The notes under the pieces were generated by a model, which saw only the letters and a program-made list of their open reading frames with translations, was not told the origin of the DNA and did not search any database. The position numbers and the translations under genes are program-made. From BOG-1112 sp964635325 (GTDB taxonomy: Bacteria; Bdellovibrionota_B; Oligoflexia; Oligoflexales; Bog-1112), in NCBI GenBank assembly GCA_964635325.1, contig CAZWOL010000020.1, positions 1-47,147 on the forward strand: a DNA stretch of 47,147 bases, in the 5' to 3' direction. Below, piece by piece: positions 17,106 to 25,007 of this stretch; the first letter of the stretch is position 1; every line of letters starts with the position of its first letter.

Positions 17106-19112
17106 ATGTTTTTGCACAGCACACGATATTTGAGTTTGTGCGCACTTCTAATTTTTGGCGCCTGTTCAGGCAAAGGAAACAAGAAGGCCGACACACCTCC
17201 TTCAAAACCGACGCAAGAGGATCCAACACCAGGACCGGAAAAAACACCACCGGAAAACACCACCTTAAAGGTACTAGAAACATATCCTAAGGACGGAGCT
17301 ACTGATATTCCGACCAACAATGAGATCAAGGTGACATTCTCTAAAGCAATAAAGAAGGTCACAGCCGCTCAGTTTGAACTGACTCCCAAGGCTCAAGGTA
17401 GCTACAATACATCAGATCGAACAGCAACATTTAAGCCTTCGCACCCTCTGGCTCATAACCAAACCTATACGGTTCGTATTAGAAATGTGGTGGATGGCTC
17501 CGGAAAAAAAATGGAAGGCGAACATACTTGGAGCTTTAGTACAAGTGCCCAAGCTAACAAAACACATCCAAAGGTTGTAAAAGTATCTCACAATGGCAAA
17601 GACGTTCCGCTAACGAATATATTGGAAATTGACTTCGACAAAGAAATATCATCTGCAAGAGTCATTGTCGATGATGGTCACATGTCCACACCAGTAGTGG
17701 GAACAGTCTCTGATAAAAAAGCTAGCTTCCACTATAAACTCAAGCCAGGAATGCACTACAAAGTGACGTTGGACGAGGCCTTTGACCACGCCCACAACCC
17801 GATAGAGAAAGCTTATCATTGGGAATTCACCGTCGCTCAACTTGTACTTGCAGTTAAAGAGCCTAGAGTTGCGCGCAAGGCCAACGGTGAAGTCTTCATA
17901 GTCATTCAATTCAATCAAGACATCCACTTTAAACCTGAAAATGCGAAATTTTCAATGCAAAGCAACGCTCATATAGATCTTGCTTGTAAAAAAGAAGAAT
18001 TGGATATTATTTACTGTGACCAAACAAATAGTGGTCTTAGCAGCAGACCTAAAGATGGTGGATACAATGTAAACATAGACAAAGACAGCATCGAAACAAA
18101 GTATGGTACGAAATTTCCTAGCGATATCAATTTCAATGTCATACTCACAACCCCTAAGTATGAAGGCTTCACCCTGGATAGAACTTCCCCTAGGAATCTT
18201 AGGTCGCCAATTCGGATAAGATTCGATTCAGATATTTGGGTAGAAAATCAAGATGTCATCGTAAAAGACAATGCTGGTAACGTGATCCCAGGAAATGTAG
18301 GTGGTGGTCAAAACGAAATGATATGGGAGCCATCACAAGACCTCTCTCCTATCACTGAGCATACAATAACATTGAATCACGAGATTCTTGATGAGTCCGG
18401 AGCTCTTCAGAAATCGAAAGAATGGAAATTTACGACGCCTAATCATCCTGACCTCTCCCTTAAGGAAGCAGCCCCCTACGGTGATGTCTATTCTGGTGAT
18501 GGGATTGTGTATGCTCAATTTAGCCACACTGTAAAAGTGTTGTCTTTAAAGGTATTAAGAGGTGATAAAGAGATTACTTTAAATCTGAATAAAAGCGAAA
18601 ATCCTTCAACAATAACAAGTGATTCCATACCTGAAAAATTGGTGCTAAATGAAAAATACAGAGTAAAAATCCAACTGGAAAAATCGGATACAGTTGGGTG
18701 GGACTTCCGATTTGTGGGTATAAGCTTTAGTCCAGCAAATCATGCAATTGGGATTGATGCTACCGCACCAATCAGCGCTGAATTTAGTTTAGATTTAGCT
18801 AGCGACGCTTGCAACAAATTAGCAATTGCTATTAACGAACGGGGAAATGACAAATTCAAAAATTTAGAATCCTCCTATATGAAATGTGAAAAAAATGGCA
18901 ATACTTTGATTATTTCACGCAATGAAGACAAAACATGGACAGCAGGTAGGACGTACAAAATCACATTCAAGACAGATCTACTTAAAGAGCCCATTTACAC
19001 TAAACCTACGCTACTGACAGAATACTCTTTCACTGTAGATAATAAAAAGAATGAGCAGAAGAACTTGCAAAACCCAAGTCAAAATCAGACCATCCATAAC
19101 TCAAGTCATTGA
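17106..19112 (+). CDS. Ig-like (Big_5) repeat surface lipoprotein, smaller paralogue
   Basis: 668 aa. A hydrophobic leader ends in IFGAC-SGKG, so Cys is probably the lipidated first residue. A Pro/Thr/Glu-rich linker (about 25-55) precedes Big_5-type Ig-like modules. The first module (PKDGATDIPTNNEIKVTFSKAI, then TYTVRIRNVVDGSGKK and HTWSFST) aligns closely with the first module of the upstream gene, so the pair arose by duplication. Later modules have drifted more. Start at ATG 17106 with GGGAGAG upstream. The last ~25 residues are Asn/Gln/Ser-rich and look unstructured. Repeat R4 begins directly after the stop. Confidence 0.85.
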   Translation: MFLHSTRYLSLCALLIFGACSGKGNKKADTPPSKPTQEDPTPGPEKTPPENTTLKVLETYPKDGATDIPTNNEIKVTFSKAIKKVTAAQFELTPKAQGSYNTSDRTATFKPSHPLAHNQTYTVRIRNVVDGSGKKMEGEHTWSFSTSAQANKTHPKVVKVSHNGKDVPLTNILEIDFDKEISSARVIVDDGHMSTPVVGTVSDKKASFHYKLKPGMHYKVTLDEAFDHAHNPIEKAYHWEFTVAQLVLAVKEPRVARKANGEVFIVIQFNQDIHFKPENAKFSMQSNAHIDLACKKEELDIIYCDQTNSGLSSRPKDGGYNVNIDKDSIETKYGTKFPSDINFNVILTTPKYEGFTLDRTSPRNLRSPIRIRFDSDIWVENQDVIVKDNAGNVIPGNVGGGQNEMIWEPSQDLSPITEHTITLNHEILDESGALQKSKEWKFTTPNHPDLSLKEAAPYGDVYSGDGIVYAQFSHTVKVLSLKVLRGDKEITLNLNKSENPSTITSDSIPEKLVLNEKYRVKIQLEKSDTVGWDFRFVGISFSPANHAIGIDATAPISAEFSLDLASDACNKLAIAINERGNDKFKNLESSYMKCEKNGNTLIISRNEDKTWTAGRTYKITFKTDLLKEPIYTKPTLLTEYSFTVDNKKNEQKNLQNPSQNQTIHNSSH

Positions 19113-19245
19113 TCCCTGCATAGCTAGTCTCATCTTACAAATTGGCTAAGCAGGTGACCTTCGACTATCGCTCGGGGTGCTGTTAAGCAGGCGCCCGCTC
19201 GGTCGATGAAGCTGCCCTGAGCGTAATCGCGAGCTAGAGGCGACT
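19113..19245. repeat. Dispersed intergenic repeat, copy R4
   Basis: Same family as R2: 19128-19156 resembles 8765-8793, and GCCCTGAGCGTAATCGCGAG resembles the second hairpin of R2. A second TAAGCAGGCGCCCGCTCGG unit follows inside the copy, so it is partly duplicated. It sits between the second Big_5 gene and ogt. Confidence 0.65.
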
Positions 19246-19325
19246 GTCAATAAATCGATTTACCTCCCCGTCTCGAGTACGATAATCTCCCCCATGATCA
19301 AATTCGCTTGAAAGGCTTCTGTATC

Positions 19326-19811
19326 ATGGGTTTCTACATAAAAAATCTTGCTAGTCCCATAGGGCAACTTCATCTTGTTGCAAGCAACGAAAATTTGGTG
19401 GGAATTTTTTTCAATGAGCATTGGAAAAAAGAGCAGCACCGCTTTGCACCGATAGAAGATGGGGATAGCGCTGTACTGATCGAAGCCACAAGACAGCTTC
19501 AAGCCTACTTTGCTGGTAGCCTTCGAGATTTTGACCTGCCTCTGCAACTCGAGGGTACGGACTTTCAAAAGCGTGTTTGGCTGGCTCTGCGCACGATCCC
19601 TTACGGAGAAACACGCACTTATAAAGAGCAGGCTATAGCTATCGATGCTCCGAATGCTGTCCGCGCAGTGGGACGCACCAATGGACTCAATCGTTTTCCG
19701 ATCGTGCTTGCATGCCATCGTGTGGTCGGCAGCGATGGCAAACTCACAGGTTATGCAGGGGGCCTGGAGATTAAAGACTTTCTATTGAAGCACGAGTCTG
19801 GACAAACATAA
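19326..19811 (+). CDS. ogt: Methylated-DNA--protein-cysteine methyltransferase
   Basis: Suicide DNA repair protein that removes O6-methyl groups from guanine. 161 aa, with the expected order: SPIGQLHLVAS at the N-terminus, FQKRVWLALRTIPYGETRTY, the arginine-finger region AVRAVGRTNG, and the active-site segment with C130. The segment reads ACHRVV where nearly all relatives have PCHRV. The ATG at 19326 fits the family start better than the upstream TTG at 19308, though its ribosome site is weak. It is convergent with the chromodomain gene, with a 7-bp gap. Confidence 0.93.
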   Translation: MGFYIKNLASPIGQLHLVASNENLVGIFFNEHWKKEQHRFAPIEDGDSAVLIEATRQLQAYFAGSLRDFDLPLQLEGTDFQKRVWLALRTIPYGETRTYKEQAIAIDAPNAVRAVGRTNGLNRFPIVLACHRVVGSDGKLTGYAGGLEIKDFLLKHESGQT

Positions 19812-19818
19812 TCTGGGA

Positions 19819-20304
19819 TCAGCGCTTTCCAAAATCAAAAGCGCGTACGATCTTAGCTAGACGCCACTTGAGGTAGTATTGATAGAAATATTCTTCCAAA
19901 TCTCCACCTGGATTTAACTCGTTAAAATGCTCAATGAAGACAGCTGTGTTGGGAAAGCGGATGACTCCGCTAGTTTCTAAATCGGAGATAATCCGATCGA
20001 GCGGCTCCCAAGTAAATTCGTCTTCTTCGGGATAACCACGCCACTCTACAAGGACTGAAAATTGCCCACTATCCTCCATGCGATAGTCGACATAGTGTGC
20101 GATTTCAAAAAACTCCTCTGAAACCTGAGCACTTGGCTTTGGCACTGGCGCAAGCACTCTGCGACGTTTGTTAGCAGACTCTGCAGATGTCGCTACCTCC
20201 TCGCAAACAACTGTAGACCGGCTCTCTCTGCGAGTTTTCACCGCAAAGACTGGACTGATATAGGACAAAACCATAGAAATGAAGATGAATCTTTGCAAAG
20301 GCAT
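19819..20304 (-). CDS. Exported chromodomain protein
   Basis: 161 aa. Residues 1-21 are a textbook Sec signal peptide (hydrophobic core to SPVFA, cleavage before VKT). Residues 22-62 are a polar linker with the basic patch KRRR (46-49). Residues about 64-128 are a chromodomain: FFEIAHYVDYR, then VLVEWRGYPEEDE, then FTWEPLD. By alignment to HP1 the three aromatic-cage positions are F66, W88 and Y91, so methyl-lysine binding is structurally possible. A helical C-terminus follows. Start at ATG 20304 with AGGAAG. Chromodomains are mainly eukaryotic, so a host-directed effector is the leading idea, but export beyond the periplasm is not shown. It is first of a run of exported orphans. Confidence 0.88.
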   Translation of the reverse strand: MPLQRFIFISMVLSYISPVFAVKTRRESRSTVVCEEVATSAESANKRRRVLAPVPKPSAQVSEEFFEIAHYVDYRMEDSGQFSVLVEWRGYPEEDEFTWEPLDRIISDLETSGVIRFPNTAVFIEHFNELNPGGDLEEYFYQYYLKWRLAKIVRAFDFGKR

Positions 20305-20404
20305 ACTGCTTCCTAAATTAAGAGTTGAAGATGCGTGAACTCTTATCAGGAAGCGCACACCGAAGGCAAGAACAAACACGAGGTATGATACGAAAGAGAA
20401 ACTA

Positions 20405-21178
20405 TTAGTTTCGGGCTGTAAGTTCCGTAACCATGCGATTCAGAGAATGCCCACTGGCTACACGCACATGGAGAAGCACTTCTCCTTTTACAAGCATGTC
20501 TTTGCCGAGTGCATGCTCAAGCTTGAAGTTGTGAGAGTAGTTCTGACAACGTTCATCACTCGCGATCTCAGCAATAGGTAGCACAACCAATACATCCTCA
20601 GGGCTACGATAGGTTTGAATTTCCTTCATCACCATGCAATCTGTAAGCTTCGCCATGCGTTGAAATTCACCTTTGAGCACAACCACTTGCTCACCTTTTT
20701 CATTTAGACGCAAGTCTGCATCACTGACAGGAGCATAAAGGTGAGCATCAGGAAGTTGGGTTGTACTCTTGCTAATGACGGTTTCTGCAACTTTTTGTTT
20801 GCCATTAACAACAAAGTTATAGTGACCTTGTTCTAGCAAGCCGATGCGAATTTGCACAAGAAATGGGTTGACCATATCGAAGCAAATCACATCTTGCGCT
20901 TTGTAGTCATAGGTCGTGACAGAGATATTAACAATTTTTTTCTCATTATCGATCTCATAAGACGTACGACCTATGCGTTTGCAACTATCTTCTAGAACAC
21001 CTTGAACCAAAACATCTACGTTGTCATTGTCATCAAAACCATAAGGAATGTGAACCTTCTGCACTGTTGATGGAATCTCTATAGGCAGTGCAATTTCATC
21101 TGAATTGTGCTTAGCGTTCGCGAGTGCCAATGTGGAGACCAAAGAAAGCATACCCATACCAATGCGCAAACCTGACAT
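20405..21178 (-). CDS. Exported protein of unknown function, four cysteines
   Basis: 257 aa with a signal peptide (about 1-22, ending LALANA). The mature protein looks all-beta, with four cysteines (66, 99, 181, 211) that could form two disulfides. The segment C66-xxx-G...C99FDMVNPF...GLLEQGHYNFVVNG resembles a pattern of small secreted beta-sandwich proteins (Cys pair, PF, then GxYxVxVNG), but I cannot name a family. Start ATG 21178 has CGGAG six bases upstream. It lies 100 bp from the chromodomain gene on the same strand, and co-transcription with it is possible. Confidence 0.8.
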   Translation of the reverse strand: MSGLRIGMGMLSLVSTLALANAKHNSDEIALPIEIPSTVQKVHIPYGFDDNDNVDVLVQGVLEDSCKRIGRTSYEIDNEKKIVNISVTTYDYKAQDVICFDMVNPFLVQIRIGLLEQGHYNFVVNGKQKVAETVISKSTTQLPDAHLYAPVSDADLRLNEKGEQVVVLKGEFQRMAKLTDCMVMKEIQTYRSPEDVLVVLPIAEIASDERCQNYSHNFKLEHALGKDMLVKGEVLLHVRVASGHSLNRMVTELTARN

Positions 21179-21258
21179 AGCTAGCTCCGTTTCTTGTGAT
21201 GAATACGATTGTTTCTAACACGCTAGCAAAATGACAGAGCATACCCAAGTGTTTTTTG

Positions 21259-21672
21259 TTAGGGCACGTCAGCAGGGAGGGGTCGTGGGTGCGAAAGAGG
21301 TAGAGGCACAGGCCCGGGTATAAAAATTGGAGGAGTCGGTGTTTGAGGATGGTGCTTAATGTACTCGTAAGCCCAGATCGGAATAATCATTGCTAGCACT
21401 ATGGATTCAATACCAGCTGTGATGCCACCCCACTCATTGATAGAATGACTAATGTCTTCTCGCATACCAAAGTGCTGATGAAAATCTATAGCCCATAGTA
21501 ATGATGAAATACCAGCTGCACCTGCATAAACAATAGCTGTGATAGCTACCCCTTTTTGCGAGGCTAGCCGTTGCATGCAGCGGCCACCCTGCGCTGGACT
21601 TTGCAGACCTAAGTAAATGCAAAGAGATAGACAAAGACGCAATAAACCATGTTTTGAAATTTTTGTTAGCAT
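21259..21672 (-). CDS. Small membrane protein with proline-rich tail
   Basis: 137 aa, unrecognised. An N-terminal hydrophobic segment (about 9-28, ending PAQG) could be a signal peptide or anchor. Two more membrane helices lie at about 42-63 (VAITAIVYAGAAGISSLLW) and 85-105 (SIVLAMIIPIWAYEY). The last ~30 residues are rich in Pro (PTPPIFIPGPVPLPL) and probably extend on one side of the membrane. ATG 21672 is preceded by GGAGGGG. It lies upstream of the two exported orphan genes on the same strand. Confidence 0.7.
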   Translation of the reverse strand: MLTKISKHGLLRLCLSLCIYLGLQSPAQGGRCMQRLASQKGVAITAIVYAGAAGISSLLWAIDFHQHFGMREDISHSINEWGGITAGIESIVLAMIIPIWAYEYIKHHPQTPTPPIFIPGPVPLPLSHPRPLPADVP

Positions 21673-21745
21673 CACCCCTCCACTTTCTTGCGTTGCGGAG
21701 TGAATGTAGGAAAGACTAATTAATAGAATGATGAGAACTATTGCA

Positions 21746-22720
21746 CTAAGTGATTACACTTTCAGCAAACTCCAATGCGCGAGCTTCGGACCAGTAGTAA
21801 CGCATGTTTCCAAAACGCACAAAACCGAGATGCCCTCCGTTCTGTGGAAACTCTGCAAAAAAATGAGGATGCTTATGTACCATCTCATCCTCAGGATAGC
21901 ATTCTGCACTTAGGAGTGGATCATCCTTGGCATTGACCAGCAGAGAGGGAATCTGAATTGCAGGAAGCAGAGGTTTTGCGCTAGCCTTTTGTCGATACTC
22001 AAGAGCTCCTTTAAAGCCGAATACAGGAGCTGTATAGAGCTCATCAAATTCTCTCCAGGTCTTGACCCTAAGTATGCGAGGAATATCAACGATGGGAGAA
22101 AGTATTGCAGATTTAGCAGAGATATCTGCGAGCATCTCCTTGAGAATGGGAACCGTATAGTAGCGATTAGGGCTGCGATCACTCATCTCTCCACAGGAGA
22201 CAGCCTCTATAGGCGCTGAAAATGCGATGCTTCCACGCAAAGCTGCATTTACAGATGCACCCTCTTCTCCCAAGTACTTCAGGACTATGTTTCCACCCAT
22301 ACTGAAGCCGACTAGAAAAATTTGCTTGTACTTCTTTTTCTCAATCGCATGCTGAATGATAAAACGAAGGTCTGTAGTAAATCCCAAGTGATAGCTTGTC
22401 TCTCGCAAGTTTGCTGTTTGCCCACCACGCCCACGCATGTTCCATGCGAGCACACTCCAACCTCGCTCATAGAAAGCACGGGCCATCCCACGATTATAGG
22501 TAGTTTGTGAGTCACCCGTAATGCCATGCGTGAGGATAACAAGACGATCAGGATCTTGGGCCAACCAATCAAGGTAGAGGAAATCTTGGTCTGGTGTGAT
22601 CAATTTTTCGCGTTGATAATAGATAGGCGGAACTCTACGTAAATAGATAGAATAGACGGTCTGAATATATGGGTTGGAAAAAAATTTTGGAGCGATATAG
22701 TTGGTCGCCAAAAGAGGCAT
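21746..22720 (-). CDS. YheT-family alpha/beta hydrolase
   Basis: 324-aa alpha/beta hydrolase of the YheT/ABHD1-3 group, which hydrolyse lipid or ester substrates. The catalytic triad is visible: nucleophile S140 in VGFSMGGN, an acid near 269 in NAKDDPLL and H297 in NGGHLGFV. The oxyanion segment is LTHGITGDS. It opens with the family-typical region LATNYIAPKFFSNPYIQT. No signal peptide is evident. Start ATG 22720 follows GGAGGTGAAG; the frame is open for another 26 codons without support. The natural substrate is unknown. Confidence 0.9.
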   Translation of the reverse strand: MPLLATNYIAPKFFSNPYIQTVYSIYLRRVPPIYYQREKLITPDQDFLYLDWLAQDPDRLVILTHGITGDSQTTYNRGMARAFYERGWSVLAWNMRGRGGQTANLRETSYHLGFTTDLRFIIQHAIEKKKYKQIFLVGFSMGGNIVLKYLGEEGASVNAALRGSIAFSAPIEAVSCGEMSDRSPNRYYTVPILKEMLADISAKSAILSPIVDIPRILRVKTWREFDELYTAPVFGFKGALEYRQKASAKPLLPAIQIPSLLVNAKDDPLLSAECYPEDEMVHKHPHFFAEFPQNGGHLGFVRFGNMRYYWSEARALEFAESVIT

Positions 22721-22943
22721 GATCTTCACCTCCAAAATAATTATAGACGAGTCGGGGTAGAGCTTTGGTCGGCAGATTCGTACTAGAACTTGAGACAAAG
22801 TTGGGCTATTGATGGTTTATTCATACAGGCAATAGATAGATATTGTCGAATCAAGTTCTAAAATAAGCCTGAAATTTCCAAATGTACAAATGGAGGCCCT
22901 CAGGTAAAAGAGGGATCAACCGAAAACAAGCTGAGGGCAAATT

Positions 22944-23900
22944 ATGCGAAAAGTATCGCAACAGATTTTTAGATGTTTAGTATTTTGGATCACCATGAAT
23001 GGCTCAATGCTTTGGGCTGAAGATGGTGATGACTTGGATTTGGACAAGGCTCCTCCTATAGAAGATTCTGAAAAATCGAATAATAATTCGGACTCTCAAA
23101 TACCAGAAACCGATCGATCCTCCAATCGCTCTGAAAAAAAAGAAGATACCGAGACAGCAGCAGAAAAAGCCCTTCGCTTCAAAAACCCTCCTCTTGTTCC
23201 TATTTCAGATCAGGAGCGTAAGAAAAGCTGCAGCCAACACGAAAAGTCGTTCATTAGTTTTTATGACAAAGTGTATTACATCAAAGGTTGCAAAAAATAT
23301 TTGCTAACGAATGATGAAAGTAGTCAAATCACTCGAGGCAAGTCGCGTCCCCGTGACGTGGAATCACGCGTCATCGCATCTTTTGAGGATGGGGGTGATT
23401 ACGCAAAGATGATGCGACTCGCTCCTAATTGCAAGAAGTTCAACAAGACCTACATCTCTTTCAATTTGACAACGTATTTTGTAGATAATTGCAGGTATCG
23501 TAAATTCCCAGATGAAGCAAGCTATCAAGAGCACCGCCGCAAAAACAAACTGATCGGTCGACCCATTCTGGAGCCAGATGGAGCTGAATTTGCAACACTG
23601 AAAGAAGGAACTCCTTTCCCATCTGTTCTCGACGGAGAGACTCTGGATGCAGGGTTCATCGAAGTCCTGTCTATCGAAAGTGCTTGTCGCAATGTTAGTG
23701 GGCACTACGTAAGTTATTTGGATTCGATCTATTTTGTGAATCGTTTCAAATCAGGCAAAGGTTGCTGGAGAGAGAAAATCGACGCCTCTACATTCTCCCG
23801 CAAAACAATGAAAGGCAAAGTGAAGTTGACTGAGCTCAGCTCTAGTCAGGCACGTTCTATCCCAGACTACGATCCATCAGCACCACAGCCTCGCCAATAA
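22944..23900 (+). CDS. Exported protein with three cysteine-loop repeats
   Basis: 318 aa, unrecognised. It has a signal peptide (about 1-25, ending LWA) and an acidic, low-complexity linker (26-75). Three copies of one motif follow, C-x7-[FY]-[IV]-S-[FY]-x3-[VTI]-Y-[FY]-[IV]-x(2-8)-C, at C96-C116, C163-C183 and C248-C274. Each is followed by a basic/aromatic stretch (KKYLL, RYRKF, WREKI). Each loop looks like a beta-hairpin closed by a disulfide. The units are separated by about 46-64 residues. The pattern resembles duplication of a small extracellular domain. The start follows CTGAGGGCAAATT. Confidence 0.8.
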   Translation: MRKVSQQIFRCLVFWITMNGSMLWAEDGDDLDLDKAPPIEDSEKSNNNSDSQIPETDRSSNRSEKKEDTETAAEKALRFKNPPLVPISDQERKKSCSQHEKSFISFYDKVYYIKGCKKYLLTNDESSQITRGKSRPRDVESRVIASFEDGGDYAKMMRLAPNCKKFNKTYISFNLTTYFVDNCRYRKFPDEASYQEHRRKNKLIGRPILEPDGAEFATLKEGTPFPSVLDGETLDAGFIEVLSIESACRNVSGHYVSYLDSIYFVNRFKSGKGCWREKIDASTFSRKTMKGKVKLTELSSSQARSIPDYDPSAPQPRQ

Positions 23901-23901
23901 T

Positions 23902-24795
23902 CTAGGACTGCAGAATCTCTTTCAATCGCAGATTCATAAACCCCTTCGATACCCAAAATGCCTCAGCCAATTGAGTCAGTATGTCTTTAGCAACATCAAC
24001 GTTGCGCATTTCTTTTCGCACCAAGCCTGCAGGAGCAAGTAGACGACCGGCAAAGAGATTCGCTTCGACTTCTCGAATTTGTTTCTGAAAATCACTAAGC
24101 TCAGCTATGGTGTTCGCATTTTTTGGTAAAAAGAAATCAGCTAGAGCTTTAGCAATACGAAAGCGCACATAGGGACGCATGTCCGAGCTAGCTTTGTACT
24201 GAATAAAAAAAGTATCTCCATCTTTGTGAGTAGAGACACCTTCTTTGCTCGCTTCCAAATCCTCTCTTGCTTGCAAGACAAGATTTGGGTAGTGGGCCGC
24301 AAGCTCAGGAAGGTAGAGTGGAGCTTCTTCAAATTTTATTTTCTGATGAATTTCACTCACAATCTTTGTAATCTGAGACTCGTTAACCAAAAATGAGTTG
24401 CGAAACTCCTGCTCACGATCGAGCAAAACATTCGTCGAACTCTGCTTGAAAAAGTTTTTCTTTGCAAGATCGACATTTTTTGCATCAATTTCAACTTCAC
24501 CATAGCCAAGAAACTCGCAAAAAGCCTCCTCATCATCGATTTCTCCACTCGCCAAGTCGACGACTAGTTTTTCATCAATACCGAGGTGTTTGGCAATATT
24601 GCGCATTGCATAAATCGAATGGATGTTCTTTTTACCCTTTTTCCAATGACTGCAATCAGCAGGGTCAAAGCCAAGGATCTGCCCGACATCTTGATCGATC
24701 ACACGAACACCACCAAACTTGTGGTCTAAGACGCGTCGACAAAATCGAAAGAGACTTGCGGAGTGAGGGTAGGTCAGCGCGAGCTGCTTTTTCAC
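23902..24795 (-). CDS. XRE-type regulator with degenerate ImmA/IrrE-like domain (paralogue)
   Basis: 297 aa, paralogous to the gene at 2143-3021. The helix-turn-helix is at about 35-83 (DVGQILGFDPADCSHWKKG, then RNIAKHLGI). The C-terminal part has the ImmA/IrrE layout, with FRIAKALADFFL where HExxH should be and EANLFAGRLLAP as the second landmark. His and Glu ligands are lost, so no metalloprotease activity is expected. It is convergent with the exported cysteine-loop gene (1-bp gap). Start ATG 24795. An inverted repeat just upstream (24820-24833) could be its own operator. Confidence 0.8.
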   Translation of the reverse strand: MKKQLALTYPHSASLFRFCRRVLDHKFGGVRVIDQDVGQILGFDPADCSHWKKGKKNIHSIYAMRNIAKHLGIDEKLVVDLASGEIDDEEAFCEFLGYGEVEIDAKNVDLAKKNFFKQSSTNVLLDREQEFRNSFLVNESQITKIVSEIHQKIKFEEAPLYLPELAAHYPNLVLQAREDLEASKEGVSTHKDGDTFFIQYKASSDMRPYVRFRIAKALADFFLPKNANTIAELSDFQKQIREVEANLFAGRLLAPAGLVRKEMRNVDVAKDILTQLAEAFWVSKGFMNLRLKEILQS

Positions 24796-24819
24796 AACGT
24801 CCTCATTTCTTATTCTTTT

Positions 24820-24833
24820 GTAAATTTATTTAC
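24820..24833. promoter_or_regulatory. Inverted repeat upstream of regulator, candidate operator
   Basis: GTAAAT-TT-ATTTAC is a 6-bp inverted repeat 25 bp upstream of the regulator start, in the place expected for autorepression. The tract is AT-rich, so chance is a real alternative. Confidence 0.25.
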
Positions 24834-25007
24834 TTAAATGATTTAACAAGGATTTTTCCGATCGTCAACCGTCAGCATCTGCATAAGTAGGCAATCTGCA
24901 TTATATAAAGCCAATATGGCATTTACCAAGTGATCATGAAATTTGTGCCTGGTGACCTAAGCAACTGAGCAAAGCTATGATAGATCTATCAAGTATTGAG
25001 GCAAAGT

